This document shows positions 54,610-63,659 of a DNA stretch of 64,000 bases, in pieces. The stretch is from Sphingomonas glacialis. GTDB lineage: Bacteria; Pseudomonadota; Alphaproteobacteria; Sphingomonadales; Sphingomonadaceae. Under the pieces are notes generated by a model. The model ran no database searches. It worked only from the letters and a program-made list of their open reading frames with translations, and had not been told where the DNA came from. The translations under genes and the position numbers were made by a program. Within the stretch, counting starts at the first letter, position 1; every line of letters starts with the position of its first letter. The DNA lies in assembly GCF_014653575.1 (NCBI RefSeq), contig NZ_BNAQ01000002.1, forward strand, positions 124,001 to 188,000, written 5' to 3'.

Positions 54610-56826
54610 TCACCGCGCCCGCCGCGAACTCCCCGCCATTCCAGCCCGGATCTTCTGGCTCTTGCCATAGCGTGTCTTGCGCGTCCCCGGCTTGCCCTCG
54701 TTCGAGCGCCCCGAGCGCCCCATCACCGGCGCCTTCTGCTGGTCGACCGGCAGCCCGAGCTCCTCCTGCTCCAATTGCCGGATCTCGTCGCGCAACCTGC
54801 CCGCAGTCTCGAACTCGAGATCCGCCGCGGCCGTGCGCATCTGCTTCTCGAGATCCTCGATATACGCGCGCAGGTTATGCCCGACCATGTGCGGCCGGTC
54901 CTCGTCGATCTCCACCGTCACCTGGTCGCGGCTAGCGACGTCCTGGATGATGTCGCCGATATTGCGGCGGATCGTCGTCGGGGTGATGCCATGCTCGGCA
55001 TTGTACGCCAGCTGCTTCTCGCGCCGCCGCCCGGTCTCGTTCATCGCCCGCTCCATCGAGCCCGTGATGCGATCGGCATAAAGGATCACGCGCCCGTCGA
55101 CGTTACGCGCCGCGCGGCCGATCGTCTGGATCAGCGACGTCTCGGAGCGCAGGAAGCCCTCCTTGTCGGCATCGAGGATCGCGACCAGCCCGCACTCCGG
55201 GATATCGAGCCCCTCGCGCAGCAGGTTGATGCCGATCAGCACGTCGTACACGCCAAGCCGCAGGTCGCGGATCAACTCGATACGCTCCAACGTCTCGACG
55301 TCGCTGTGCATGTAGCGAACGCGCAGGCCTGCTTCGTGCATGAACTCGGTGAGATCCTCCGCCATCCGCTTGGTCAGCGTCGTCACCAGCGTGCGATAGC
55401 CGAGCTCGGCGGTCTTGCGCGCCTCGACGATCAGATCCTGCACCTGCTCCTCGACCGGCTTGATCTCGATCGGCGGGTCGATCAGCCCGGTCGGGCGGAT
55501 GACCTGCTCGGCGAACACGCCACCGGTCTGCTCCATCTCCCACGCGCCCGGCGTCGCCGAGACATAGGTCGTCTGCGGGCGCATCGCGTCCCACTCGTTG
55601 AAGCGCAGCGGGCGGTTGTCGATCGCCGACGGCAGGCGGAAACCATATTCGGCGAGCGTCAGCTTGCGGCGGTGATCGCCGCGCGACATGCCGTTGATCT
55701 GGCCGACGGTGACATGGCTCTCGTCGACGAACAGCAGCGCATTCTCGGGCAGATATTCGAACAAAGTGGGTGGCGGCTCGCCCGGCATCCGGCCGGTAAG
55801 GAAGCGCGAATAATTCTCGATCCCTGCGCAGCTACCCGTCGCCGCGATCATCTCGAGGTCGAAGTTCGTCCGCTGCTCCAGCCGCTGCGCCTCGAGCAGC
55901 TTACCCTCGGGCACCAGTTCCTTGAGCCGCTCGGACAGTTCGAACTTGATCGCCTCCATCGCCTGCTTGAGCGTCGGCCCCGGCGTCACATAGTGGCTGT
56001 TGGCATAGACGCGCACCGAATTGAGGCTCGCGATCTTCTTCCCCGTCAGCGGATCGAACTCGACGATCTCCTCGATCTCGTCGCCGAAGAACGAGATGCG
56101 CCAGGCGGTGTCGTCGTAATGCGACGGGAACAGCTCGAGATTGTCGCCGCGCACGCGGAAATTGCCGCGCTGGAACGCCGCGTCGTTGCGCTTGTATTGC
56201 AACGCCACGAGCTTGCGCACGATCTCGCGCTGGTCGACTGTCTGCCCCTTCTTGAGGTCGAAGATCATCGCCGAATAAGTCTCGACCGAGCCGATACCGT
56301 AGAGGCACGACACCGAGGCGACGATGATCACATCGTCGCGCTCCAACAGCGAGCGGGTGGCCGAATGCCGCATCCGGTCGATCGCCTCGTTGGTCGACGA
56401 CTCCTTTTCGATGTAGGTGTCCGAGCGCGCGACATACGCCTCGGGCTGATAATAATCGTAATAGGATACGAAATATTCGACGGCATTGTCGGGGAAGAAC
56501 GACTTCATTTCCCCGTACAGCTGCGCCGCCAGGATCTTGTTCGGCGCGAGAATCAGCGCGGGGCGCTGCACCGCCTCGATCACCTTGGCCATGGTGAAGG
56601 TCTTGCCCGATCCGGTCACGCCGAGCAGCACTTGGTCGCGCTCGCCGGCTTCCGTCTGCGCGACGAGTTCGGCGATCGCGGTCGGCTGGTCGCCCGCCGC
56701 GGTATATTCGGAGGCGAGCGTGAAGCGCTTGCCGCCTTCGGCCTTGGGCGGACGCGCCGGGCGATGGGGGACGAAGCTCTGCCCGGTTTCGGGCTCGTCG
56801 AGACTGGTGCGAATCTGGATTGCCAT
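54610..56826 (-). CDS. uvrB: Excinuclease ABC subunit B
   Basis: UvrB is the damage-verification helicase of nucleotide excision repair. The 738-aa protein has Walker [13 protein letters not shown], the beta-hairpin [30 protein letters not shown] Walker B ([13 protein letters not shown]), helicase motif V/VI and a C-terminal UVR motif. It has a longer basic tail ([22 protein letters not shown]) than many. ATG at 56826 is preferred over the upstream 56889. Confidence 0.96.
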   Translation of the reverse strand: MAIQIRTSLDEPETGQSFVPHRPARPPKAEGGKRFTLASEYTAAGDQPTAIAELVAQTEAGERDQVLLGVTGSGKTFTMAKVIEAVQRPALILAPNKILAAQLYGEMKSFFPDNAVEYFVSYYDYYQPEAYVARSDTYIEKESSTNEAIDRMRHSATRSLLERDDVIIVASVSCLYGIGSVETYSAMIFDLKKGQTVDQREIVRKLVALQYKRNDAAFQRGNFRVRGDNLELFPSHYDDTAWRISFFGDEIEEIVEFDPLTGKKIASLNSVRVYANSHYVTPGPTLKQAMEAIKFELSERLKELVPEGKLLEAQRLEQRTNFDLEMIAATGSCAGIENYSRFLTGRMPGEPPPTLFEYLPENALLFVDESHVTVGQINGMSRGDHRRKLTLAEYGFRLPSAIDNRPLRFNEWDAMRPQTTYVSATPGAWEMEQTGGVFAEQVIRPTGLIDPPIEIKPVEEQVQDLIVEARKTAELGYRTLVTTLTKRMAEDLTEFMHEAGLRVRYMHSDVETLERIELIRDLRLGVYDVLIGINLLREGLDIPECGLVAILDADKEGFLRSETSLIQTIGRAARNVDGRVILYADRITGSMERAMNETGRRREKQLAYNAEHGITPTTIRRNIGDIIQDVASRDQVTVEIDEDRPHMVGHNLRAYIEDLEKQMRTAAADLEFETAGRLRDEIRQLEQEELGLPVDQQKAPVMGRSGRSNEGKPGTRKTRYGKSQKIRAGMAGSSRRAR

Positions 56827-56907
56827 AGCTGCGCAATATGGGAAGGAACACGCCAACAGACAACGCACGCCGACCGCCGGCGCGCGCACTCCCGGGGAGA
56901 TTCTTCA

Positions 56908-57471
56908 ATGTCGTTCCGCACGCTGGCCACGCTGCTCGCTTTGCCTTCCCTCGCGCTCGTCGCCTGTTCGCCCTCGGGTCCGGTCAAGCGCCAGGCCGGC
57001 AGTTGGTCGCAGAAGATCGAGATTCTCAAGCTCGAGGGCCGCGGCGCGACGCCCGAAACCAAGACGCAGATGCAGAAGATGTTCGATTCGATGGCGGGCA
57101 CATCGGTCTGCTTGACCCCCACCGCCGCCGCCAAGGAAGATTTCGGCAAGGCGATGGAGCAGATGGCGTCGCGCGGCCAGAACTGCACCTTTGGCAAGAA
57201 GGACGTGTCGGGCGGCACTATCCATGTCGCGGCGACCTGCAAGCAGCCGACCGGCGGCACCGTCAAGATGACGATCGATGGCAGCAACAGCGCGACCAAG
57301 CAGGACATGACGATGCAGACCGAGGGCTATGCCGCCACCGGCGCGAAGGAAGGCACGATGCAGATGCGCATCGTCTCGACCCGCGCCGGCGACTGCAAGC
57401 CCGGCGACATCACTCCGCCCGAAGCGCCGGCGGCAGCGCCGGCACCGGTCGCTCCGGCGGCGAAGCCGTAA
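56908..57471 (+). CDS. DUF3617-type lipoprotein
   Basis: A 187-aa lipoprotein (MSFRTLATLLALPSLALVACSPSG, lipobox LVAC) with the DUF3617 pattern: GSWSQKIEILKLEGRG...TSVCLTP, SRGQNCTFGKKDVSGGTIHVAATCKQP, and MTMQTEGYAATGAKEGTMQMRIVSTRAGDC. The conserved Cys pairs probably form disulfides. The family has unknown function; it ends with a Pro/Ala-rich tail. It is transcribed divergently from uvrB with 81 bases between starts. Confidence 0.8.
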   Translation: MSFRTLATLLALPSLALVACSPSGPVKRQAGSWSQKIEILKLEGRGATPETKTQMQKMFDSMAGTSVCLTPTAAAKEDFGKAMEQMASRGQNCTFGKKDVSGGTIHVAATCKQPTGGTVKMTIDGSNSATKQDMTMQTEGYAATGAKEGTMQMRIVSTRAGDCKPGDITPPEAPAAAPAPVAPAAKP

Positions 57472-57530
57472 GCACGCGGGGCGGGAATTATGCCGGTGAA
57501 GGTATGAGCCCGCACCGCGATCACCCCACT

Positions 57531-57628
57531 GCGTCACCCCGGGCTCGTCCCGGGGTCCACTGTGCCGCACAGTCTGCGGCGGCGGGATAAGCGGCACGGT
57601 GGCGCCCGGCACAAGGCCGGGGTGGCGG
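57531..57628. repeat. Two-armed palindromic element, copy 4 (diverged)
   Basis: The left arm (57531-57560) carries CCCCGGGCTCGTCCCGGGG as in copy 2. The right arm (57599-57628) is a diverged inverted copy with GCCCGGCACAAGGCCGGGG. It lies between the convergent DUF3617 and membrane-protein genes. Confidence 0.75.
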
Positions 57629-57663
57629 TTTGGGGTTTATGGGCGCACGCCCACCGCCACCAC

Positions 57664-58119
57664 CTACCCCGCCCGGCGATACGCCACGCGCCACATCGTC
57701 AAGCCGATCAGCGCGGACACCAGTGCCAGCACCAGGCTCGTCGCGATCGCGCTCATCCAGCGATAGAGCAGCGTCGGCGTGTCTTCCTGCGGCATCGCGA
57801 AAATCCCGAACCCATAGGTCTGCCCGCCAAGAAACAGCGCGAAGCCCGCCAGCGCCCCGACGCTCACCGCGCTCACGGGTCCGCGCCGCCCAAGCGCGTG
57901 GCACGCGAGCCAGACCGGCCCGCCGATCGCGACCGCCGCCATCGCGGTGATCACCGCGCCGACGAGGAAACCGATCAGCATCGGAAACGGATCGAACCCG
58001 CTGCCGATCGTCACCAACCCCGCGGCGAACAGCCCCCCGACGACGCCCCCCGCACCGAGCGCGAGCCCCGCGCGATCGAGTGATGCTTCATATCCCGCCG
58101 GTACCATCGATGTCGCCAC
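57664..58119 (-). CDS. Four-helix membrane protein, unknown function
   Basis: The 151-aa protein has four predicted membrane helices (ALGAGGVVGGLFAAGLVTIG, MLIGFLVGAVITAMAAVAIGG, AVSVGALAGFALFLGG, SLVLALVSALIGLTMW). No conserved motif is recognised. I chose GTG at 58119, preceded by GGGGGGAT, over ATG at 58107. It lies downstream of the EamA gene on the same strand. Confidence 0.5.
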   Translation of the reverse strand: MATSMVPAGYEASLDRAGLALGAGGVVGGLFAAGLVTIGSGFDPFPMLIGFLVGAVITAMAAVAIGGPVWLACHALGRRGPVSAVSVGALAGFALFLGGQTYGFGIFAMPQEDTPTLLYRWMSAIATSLVLALVSALIGLTMWRVAYRRAG

Positions 58120-58230
58120 GTCGGATCCCCCCGCGTGCCGCTTAGCACTCTCCCGCGCCGCCCCCAAGCAGATCTCGTTACGCAGCCGTACCTACACTTC
58201 GTGCGAGGTCCAGCAGTGCGCACGCCCGCG

Positions 58231-59151
58231 TCACAGGCTGCCGGCCAACGCCAGCACGACCCCGATCGCGACCAACACAAGCCCGGCGACCTCGCTCGGG
58301 CTGGTCTTCTCGCCGAGATAGAAATGCGCAAACGCCATCGTGAAGGCGACCTCGACCTGACCGACGATCCGCACCAAAGCGACCGGCGCCGACGCGAACC
58401 CGGTGAACCAGCACGCCGAGGCGACCGACGACATCAGCCCGACTTGCCCGGCAACGCGCCATTCGGAGAAAACGCGCGCAACCTGGTCGCGCTCGCGCAG
58501 ATAGACGTACGCGCCCTGCAGCACCGTCTGCGCCGCCACCGTCACCGCCAGCACGATCAGCGCGGCGCGGATGTGATCGGGCGTGTGCACTTCCTGCGTC
58601 GCGGCGCGGATGCCAATCGTCGTCAACGCAAAGGCGAAGCCCGAAGCAATCCCGTACCGCGCCGCCGGCTGCCCGAGCGCGCGCAGGAAGGCGAGCGGCC
58701 CCATCCGCTTGCCGCCCGTCGACAGCACCATGACGCCCGCCACGCCGAAGCCGATGCCGGTCCAGGTCGAGAGGCTCAGATGATCGCCGAGCAGCAGCAC
58801 CGACAGCAAGGCGCTCTGCACCGCCTCGGTCTTCGAATAGGCCGTCCCGACGACGAAATTGCGCTCACCGAACGCCATCAGCAGCAAATTGGTCGCGATG
58901 ATCTGCGCGATCCCGCCGCCGAGGCAGAAGGGCAGAAACCACGCGCCGAGCGTCGGAAACGGGGCCGGTGCCACAAGGTATTGATACCCGACGACCAGAA
59001 ACACCGCGACCGGGAGGCCGTAGAGATAGCGCACCAATCCGGCAGCGTTGACCGAAAGCGTGCGCGACACCCGCCGCTGCACCGCCGTCCGCCACGCCTG
59101 CAACGCCCCGCCGATCAGCGCGGCGGGGAGCCATAATGGAGTGGCGATCAC
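58231..59151 (-). CDS. EamA-family (DMT) transporter
   Basis: The 306-residue protein has ten predicted helices in two EamA repeats: QIIATNLLLMAFGERNFVVGTAYSKTEAVQSALLSVLLLGDHLSLSTWTGIGFGVAGV in the first, and ASAPVALVRIVGQVEVAFTMAFAHFYLGEKTSPSEVAGLVLVAIGVVLAL in the second. Members export metabolites or drugs; substrate unknown. ATG at 59151 follows parE by 31 bases. Confidence 0.85.
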   Translation of the reverse strand: MIATPLWLPAALIGGALQAWRTAVQRRVSRTLSVNAAGLVRYLYGLPVAVFLVVGYQYLVAPAPFPTLGAWFLPFCLGGGIAQIIATNLLLMAFGERNFVVGTAYSKTEAVQSALLSVLLLGDHLSLSTWTGIGFGVAGVMVLSTGGKRMGPLAFLRALGQPAARYGIASGFAFALTTIGIRAATQEVHTPDHIRAALIVLAVTVAAQTVLQGAYVYLRERDQVARVFSEWRVAGQVGLMSSVASACWFTGFASAPVALVRIVGQVEVAFTMAFAHFYLGEKTSPSEVAGLVLVAIGVVLALAGSL

Positions 59152-59182
59152 CGAATCTCAGCTTGATCGACCGGAAACGCTT

Positions 59183-59476
59183 TCAATAGCCTGCCTCTCG
59201 TTGATGGCGGAACGCGACGACATAGACGGCGTCGTCCGCCGGATCGTGCCGATACAGCGCGACATAGCCCGCCGTGCCAAAACCGATGACCACCTCGCGC
59301 AGGTCGGCGTCGCCCGCATAGGGGCGGCCGATCGCCGGATTGCGTTCGAGCAAGCGAAGCTGCCGGGAAATCTCGGCACCGGCACGTTGCGCCGCTTGCG
59401 GGCTCTTCTCGGCAAGGAAAGTGCGGCAGCGCGCGATCCCGCGAACCGCGCCTTCCGTGACGATCAGTCGTGGCAC
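59183..59476 (-). CDS. parE: ParE/RelE-superfamily toxin
   Basis: This 97-aa protein fits the ParE/RelE-type toxin superfamily: RLIVTEGAVRGIARCRTFLAEKSPQAAQRAGAEISRQLRLLERNPAIGRPY, then REVVIGFGTAGYVALYRHDPADDAVYVVAFRHQREAGY, which ends with the typical HQREAGY. Proteins of the ParE group block gyrase. It overlaps the antitoxin gene by 13 bases. Confidence 0.9.
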   Translation of the reverse strand: MPRLIVTEGAVRGIARCRTFLAEKSPQAAQRAGAEISRQLRLLERNPAIGRPYAGDADLREVVIGFGTAGYVALYRHDPADDAVYVVAFRHQREAGY

Positions 59477-59736
59477 TCGGGCGCCTCGCGCTCAATCTCC
59501 GACCCCCAGCTTTCGAGCCAGCCGATCGTTTCCGCAGCCGTGAGATGCCGTCCGGTTTCCTGATACGCCATCCAGGCATCCAGCGCCTCTTGCCGGAAGC
59601 CTTCGCGAGCCTCTTCGCGATCGACATATTCGCGGATCGCCTCGCGCATGATCCAGTGCGCCGAGCGGTCGCGTTGCTGCGCCAGCGCCTGGATCCGGCT
59701 TTTCATTTCAGGATCGATCTTGAGCGATGTCGGCAT
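59464..59736 (-). CDS. parD: ParD/CopG-type ribbon-helix-helix antitoxin
   Basis: The 90-residue protein starts with a ribbon-helix-helix domain (PTSLKIDPEMKSRIQALAQQRDRSAHWIMREAIREYVDREE) and ends with the toxin-binding tail HLTAAETIGWLESWGSE, typical of the PhD-like/CopG antitoxins that pair with ParE. ATG at 59736 was chosen as start; 59745 gives three more residues. Confidence 0.9.
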   Translation of the reverse strand: MPTSLKIDPEMKSRIQALAQQRDRSAHWIMREAIREYVDREEAREGFRQEALDAWMAYQETGRHLTAAETIGWLESWGSEIEREAPECHD

Positions 59737-59748
59737 GGTATCCACCTC

Positions 59749-59775
59749 GGTAGTCGGAGGTACTACCTACTCCGA
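59749..59775 (-). promoter_or_regulatory. Candidate parDE operator
   Basis: Two interlocked inverted repeats lie just upstream of parD: GGTAGT (59749-59754) with ACTACC (59762-59767), and TCGGAG (59754-59759) with CTCCGA (59770-59775). Ribbon-helix-helix antitoxins commonly bind such short repeats. Confidence 0.55.
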
Positions 59776-59809
59776 ATAGCGGAACGCGAGTTTCCCGACA
59801 ATCGCCCCC

Positions 59810-61327
59810 TCACACCAGCAACCCCTCGCGTGCGATCTTCTCCTTCCACACCAGCGGCGCCAACTGGTGCACGTTCGCCCCAGTCGAATCGACCGCCACC
59901 GTCACCGGGAAATCCTCGACCTCGAACTCGTAGATCGCCTCCATCCCGAGATCCGCGAAGCCGACCACCTTCGATCCCTTGATCGCGCGCGCGACCAGAT
60001 ACGCAGCGCCACCGACCGCCATCAGATAGGCGCTCCGCCCTTCCGCGATCGCCTTGGTCGCATCGGGCCCGCGCTCGGCCTTGCCGACCATCGCGAGCAG
60101 CCCCTGGTCGAGCATCATCCGCGTGAACTTGTCCATCCGCGTCGCCGTCGTCGGACCCGCCGGCCCCACCACTTCATCACCGACCGGATCGACCGGCCCG
60201 ACGTAATAAATGACACGCCCGGCGAAATCGACCGGCAGCGGCTCGCCGGCATCGAGCATGTCCTTGATCCGCTTGTGCGCGGCGTCACGCCCAGTGAGCA
60301 TCTTGCCGTTGAGCAAAAGCCGGTCGCCCTGCTTCCAGCCCTGCACCATCTCGGGCGTCAGCGTATCGAGATCGACGCGGATCGCGGCGCTGTCGGGCTG
60401 CCAGTCGACCTTGGGCCACTCATCCAGCTTGGGCGCCTCGAGGAAGCTCGGCCCCGATCCATCGAGCACGAAATGTGCGTGCCGCGTCGCCGCGCAATTG
60501 GGGATCATCGCGACGGGCTTGCCCGCGGCATGGCACGGCGCGTCCATGATCTTGACGTCGAGGATGGTCGACAGCCCGCCGAGCCCCTGCGCGCCGATGC
60601 CGAGCGCGTTGACCTTGTCGAAGATCTCGATCCGCAGCGCCTCGATGTCGGTCTTCGGCCCGCGTGCCTTCAAAGGCCCCATGTCGATCGGCTCCATCAG
60701 CGCCTGCTTCGCCAGCAGCACGCAATGCTCGGCGGTCCCGCCGATGCCGATCCCGAGCATCCCCGGCGGGCACCACCCGGCGCCCATCTGCGGCAGCATC
60801 TCGAGCACCCAGTCGACGATCGAATCGGACGGGTTCATCATCTTGAACTTCGACTTGTTCTCGCTGCCACCGCCCTTCGCCGCGACATCGACCGAGACGC
60901 GCGACCCCGGCACCATGTCGACATGCAGCACGCACGGCGTGTTGTCCTTGGTGTTGCGGCGCGTGAAGGCGGGGTCCGCCAGCACCGAGGCGCGCAGCTT
61001 GTTTTCGGGGTTGAGATAGGCGAGCCGCACGCCCTGATCGACGATCTCCTGCAGCGAGCGGCTGGTATCGTCGAAGCGGCAGTCCATGCCCCATTTGATG
61101 AAGACGTTGACGATGCCGGTATCCTGGCAGATCGGGCGATGCCCCTCGGCGCACATCCGCGAATTGGTCAGGATCTGCGCGATCGCGTCCTTCGCCGCCG
61201 GCCCCTGCTCGGCGTCATACGCTTCGCCCAGCGCGCGAATATAATCCATCGGATGATAGAAGGAGATGAATTGCAGCGCGTCGGCGACGCTTTCGATCAG
61301 ATCGGCTTCGCGGATGATGGTCGTCAT
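59810..61327 (-). CDS. Fumarate hydratase, class I
   Basis: A 505-aa iron-sulfur fumarase (FumA/FumB-like). It has the N-terminal alpha domain with EGHRPICQDTGIVNVFIKWG and GGSENKSKFKMMNP, the GAGWCPPGMLGIGIGG and NCAATRHAHF Cys segments that should bind the [4Fe-4S] cluster, and the C-terminal beta domain with GPTTATRMDKFT and VDSTGANVH. It converts fumarate and malate in the TCA cycle. The neighbouring genes are unrelated. Confidence 0.93.
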   Translation of the reverse strand: MTTIIREADLIESVADALQFISFYHPMDYIRALGEAYDAEQGPAAKDAIAQILTNSRMCAEGHRPICQDTGIVNVFIKWGMDCRFDDTSRSLQEIVDQGVRLAYLNPENKLRASVLADPAFTRRNTKDNTPCVLHVDMVPGSRVSVDVAAKGGGSENKSKFKMMNPSDSIVDWVLEMLPQMGAGWCPPGMLGIGIGGTAEHCVLLAKQALMEPIDMGPLKARGPKTDIEALRIEIFDKVNALGIGAQGLGGLSTILDVKIMDAPCHAAGKPVAMIPNCAATRHAHFVLDGSGPSFLEAPKLDEWPKVDWQPDSAAIRVDLDTLTPEMVQGWKQGDRLLLNGKMLTGRDAAHKRIKDMLDAGEPLPVDFAGRVIYYVGPVDPVGDEVVGPAGPTTATRMDKFTRMMLDQGLLAMVGKAERGPDATKAIAEGRSAYLMAVGGAAYLVARAIKGSKVVGFADLGMEAIYEFEVEDFPVTVAVDSTGANVHQLAPLVWKEKIAREGLLV

Positions 61328-61458
61328 GGGGCTACTCCTATGGGCCGGGCCTTAAAGCCATGTCCGCCGCGCGCCAAGCCATCCGCCGCACGCGGTTCTC
61401 GCGAAGATTGTCTAGGGTACAAGGATTTTGGAAAGGATCGCCCGCTATAGCGGCGACG

Positions 61459-63570
61459 ATGCCCATTTCGCCGCTTCTTCTCCTGATTCTGGCCCTCGCT
61501 CTGGGGCTTAGCGGCGTTGCGGCCGGTGTCCTCTGGGCCCGTCGGCGCAGCGTTACGATCTGCCCCGAACGCGACTCGCACGATCGCCTCGCGCGGCTGC
61601 TGGTCGATGAATTCGAAGGACATTCGAACGGCTGGTTCTGGCGCACCGACGCCGAGGGCTGCCTCAGCTATCTCTCGGCCAAGGTCGCCGCCGAACTCGA
61701 CGCGCCCGATGCGCCCGCGCTCGGCCAGCCGCTGCCGACGCTGTTCCGCATGGACAGCGCCTCGCCCGAGACCGAGCGCACGCTCGGCTTCCACCTCGCC
61801 GCACGCACCGCCTTTTCGAACTATTCGGTCCGCCCCGCGAGCCGCGCCAAGCTCGAGCGCTGGTGGTCGATCTCGGGGCGGCCGATCGCCGATTCGTCGG
61901 GCGCGTTCCTCGGCTTTGTCGGGAGCGGAAGCGATCTCACCGAGACGCGCCGCGCCGATGCCGAGATCACGCGGCTCGCGCTGTTCGACGGGCTCACCGG
62001 CCTCGCCAACCGCCAGCGGCTGCGGCTATCGCTCGAACAGACGCTGAGCGCGAGCAGCGTCGCGCCGCGCACCAGCGCGCTGCTCCTGCTCGATCTCGAT
62101 CGCTTCAAGGCCGTCAACGACACGCTCGGCCACCACACCGGCGACGCGCTGCTCAAGCAGGTGGCGCAGCGCTTGCAGCGCGCGATTGGCGGCAACGGGC
62201 TGGTCGGACGCCTGGGCGGCGACGAATTCCAGGTGATCCTGCCCAATGAGACCGATCGCACGCGGCTCGGCGATCTCGCGCGGCGCGTGATCTTCGACCT
62301 GTCGCAACCCTATACGATCGAGGGCTCGGCGATCAGCATCGGCTGCTCGATCGGCGTCGCGATCGCGCCCGAGGACGGGCATGACGCCGAGACGCTGGTG
62401 CGCAACGCCGATCTCGCGCTCTATGCCGCCAAGGGCGACGGGCGCGGCATCCACCGCTTCTTCCGCCCCGAAATGCTCGCCGGCGCGCAGAGCCGCAAGC
62501 AGCTCGAGGACGATCTGCGCGACGCGCTTGCCGCCAACCAGTTCTTCGTCGCCTATCAGCCCGTCGTCAGCACCAAGACCGAGCGGATCGTCGGCTATGA
62601 GGCGCTGCTGCGCTGGGAGCATCCGACGCGCGGGCTGATCAGCCCGGCCGACTTCGTCCCCGTCGCCGAGGATTGCGGGCTGATCGAATCGATCGGCGAA
62701 TGGGTGTTGCGCACCGCGTGTCTCGATGCGGCGTGTTGGCCGAAGGACGTGCGCGTCGCGGTCAACGTCTCGCCGATCCAGTTCGCCAATCCAGCACTGC
62801 CGACGGTCGTCACCTCGGCGCTCGCCAAATCGGGGATCGCGCCCGATCGGCTCGAGCTCGAGATCACCGAAGGCGTGTTCGTCAACGAAAACGCCGCGAC
62901 CGAGCAGATGTTCAGGACGCTCAAGGGCTGCGGCGTGCGGCTCGCGCTCGACGATTTCGGGACGGGCTATTCGTCGCTCGGCTATTTGAAGAAGGCGCCG
63001 TTCGACAAGATCAAGATCGACCAGAGCTTCGTGCGCGGCGCGGCGATCGCGGGCAACCGCAACGCCGCGATCATCAAGGCGATCGTCAGCCTCGCCGAGA
63101 CGCTCGGCATGGAGACGACCGCCGAGGGCGTCGAGAATCACGACGAGATCGCGCTGATCCGCGAGCTCGGCTGCAGCCACATCCAGGGCTATGTCTATGG
63201 CAAGCCGGCGCGCGCGCCCGACGTGCTCGAGCAGCTCGCGGCGGGCGGCGGCCGCGCGATCGCCAACGGCTTCCGCGTCAGCCGGAGCCCACGCACCGCG
63301 ATGCTGCGGACTGCGCGGATTCAGGCGGGCGACATTGTCGGCGAGGTGCGGATCCGCAACCTCTCGACGACGGGCGCGATGATCGACGGGATCGATGTCG
63401 AGGCCGGAGCAGGCGAGTTCGAAGTGTTGATCGAACTGCTCGAGGACCAGATGTTCCCTGCCACGCTGCGCTGGGCAGCCGATGGCAAGGCCGGCCTCGC
63501 CTTCGCAGAGAGCTTCAACCTCGAGCGCCTCGCGGCGGCCACCACCGCCCCGGTGCGCAAGGCGGGATAA
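61459..63570 (+). CDS. GGDEF-EAL-PilZ cyclic-di-GMP protein
   Basis: The 703-aa protein has one N-terminal membrane helix, a PAS-like domain (about residues 45-160), a GGDEF domain with intact GGDEF at residues 253-257, an EAL domain with EALLRW at 381-386 and DDFGTGYSSL, and a C-terminal PilZ domain (ARIQAGDIVGEVRIRNLSTTGAM). It may both make and break c-di-GMP and sense it through PilZ. The start was placed at the membrane helix; a longer upstream frame overlaps the fumarase promoter. Confidence 0.92.
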   Translation: MPISPLLLLILALALGLSGVAAGVLWARRRSVTICPERDSHDRLARLLVDEFEGHSNGWFWRTDAEGCLSYLSAKVAAELDAPDAPALGQPLPTLFRMDSASPETERTLGFHLAARTAFSNYSVRPASRAKLERWWSISGRPIADSSGAFLGFVGSGSDLTETRRADAEITRLALFDGLTGLANRQRLRLSLEQTLSASSVAPRTSALLLLDLDRFKAVNDTLGHHTGDALLKQVAQRLQRAIGGNGLVGRLGGDEFQVILPNETDRTRLGDLARRVIFDLSQPYTIEGSAISIGCSIGVAIAPEDGHDAETLVRNADLALYAAKGDGRGIHRFFRPEMLAGAQSRKQLEDDLRDALAANQFFVAYQPVVSTKTERIVGYEALLRWEHPTRGLISPADFVPVAEDCGLIESIGEWVLRTACLDAACWPKDVRVAVNVSPIQFANPALPTVVTSALAKSGIAPDRLELEITEGVFVNENAATEQMFRTLKGCGVRLALDDFGTGYSSLGYLKKAPFDKIKIDQSFVRGAAIAGNRNAAIIKAIVSLAETLGMETTAEGVENHDEIALIRELGCSHIQGYVYGKPARAPDVLEQLAAGGGRAIANGFRVSRSPRTAMLRTARIQAGDIVGEVRIRNLSTTGAMIDGIDVEAGAGEFEVLIELLEDQMFPATLRWAADGKAGLAFAESFNLERLAAATTAPVRKAG

Positions 63571-63623
63571 GCGCCACACCTGCCGAGCGCCACCGCGGGG
63601 TGCGAGCGACGCTCATCCTTCGC

Positions 63624-63648
63624 CTCCCCTCCCTGAAAGGGAGGGGAG
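63624..63648. terminator. Hairpin between convergent genes at the right end
   Basis: CTCCCCTCCCT and AGGGAGGGGAG form an 11-bp stem with loop GAA between the c-di-GMP gene and the leftward gene. Confidence 0.6.
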
Positions 63649-63659
63649 CCGTTGGCACC

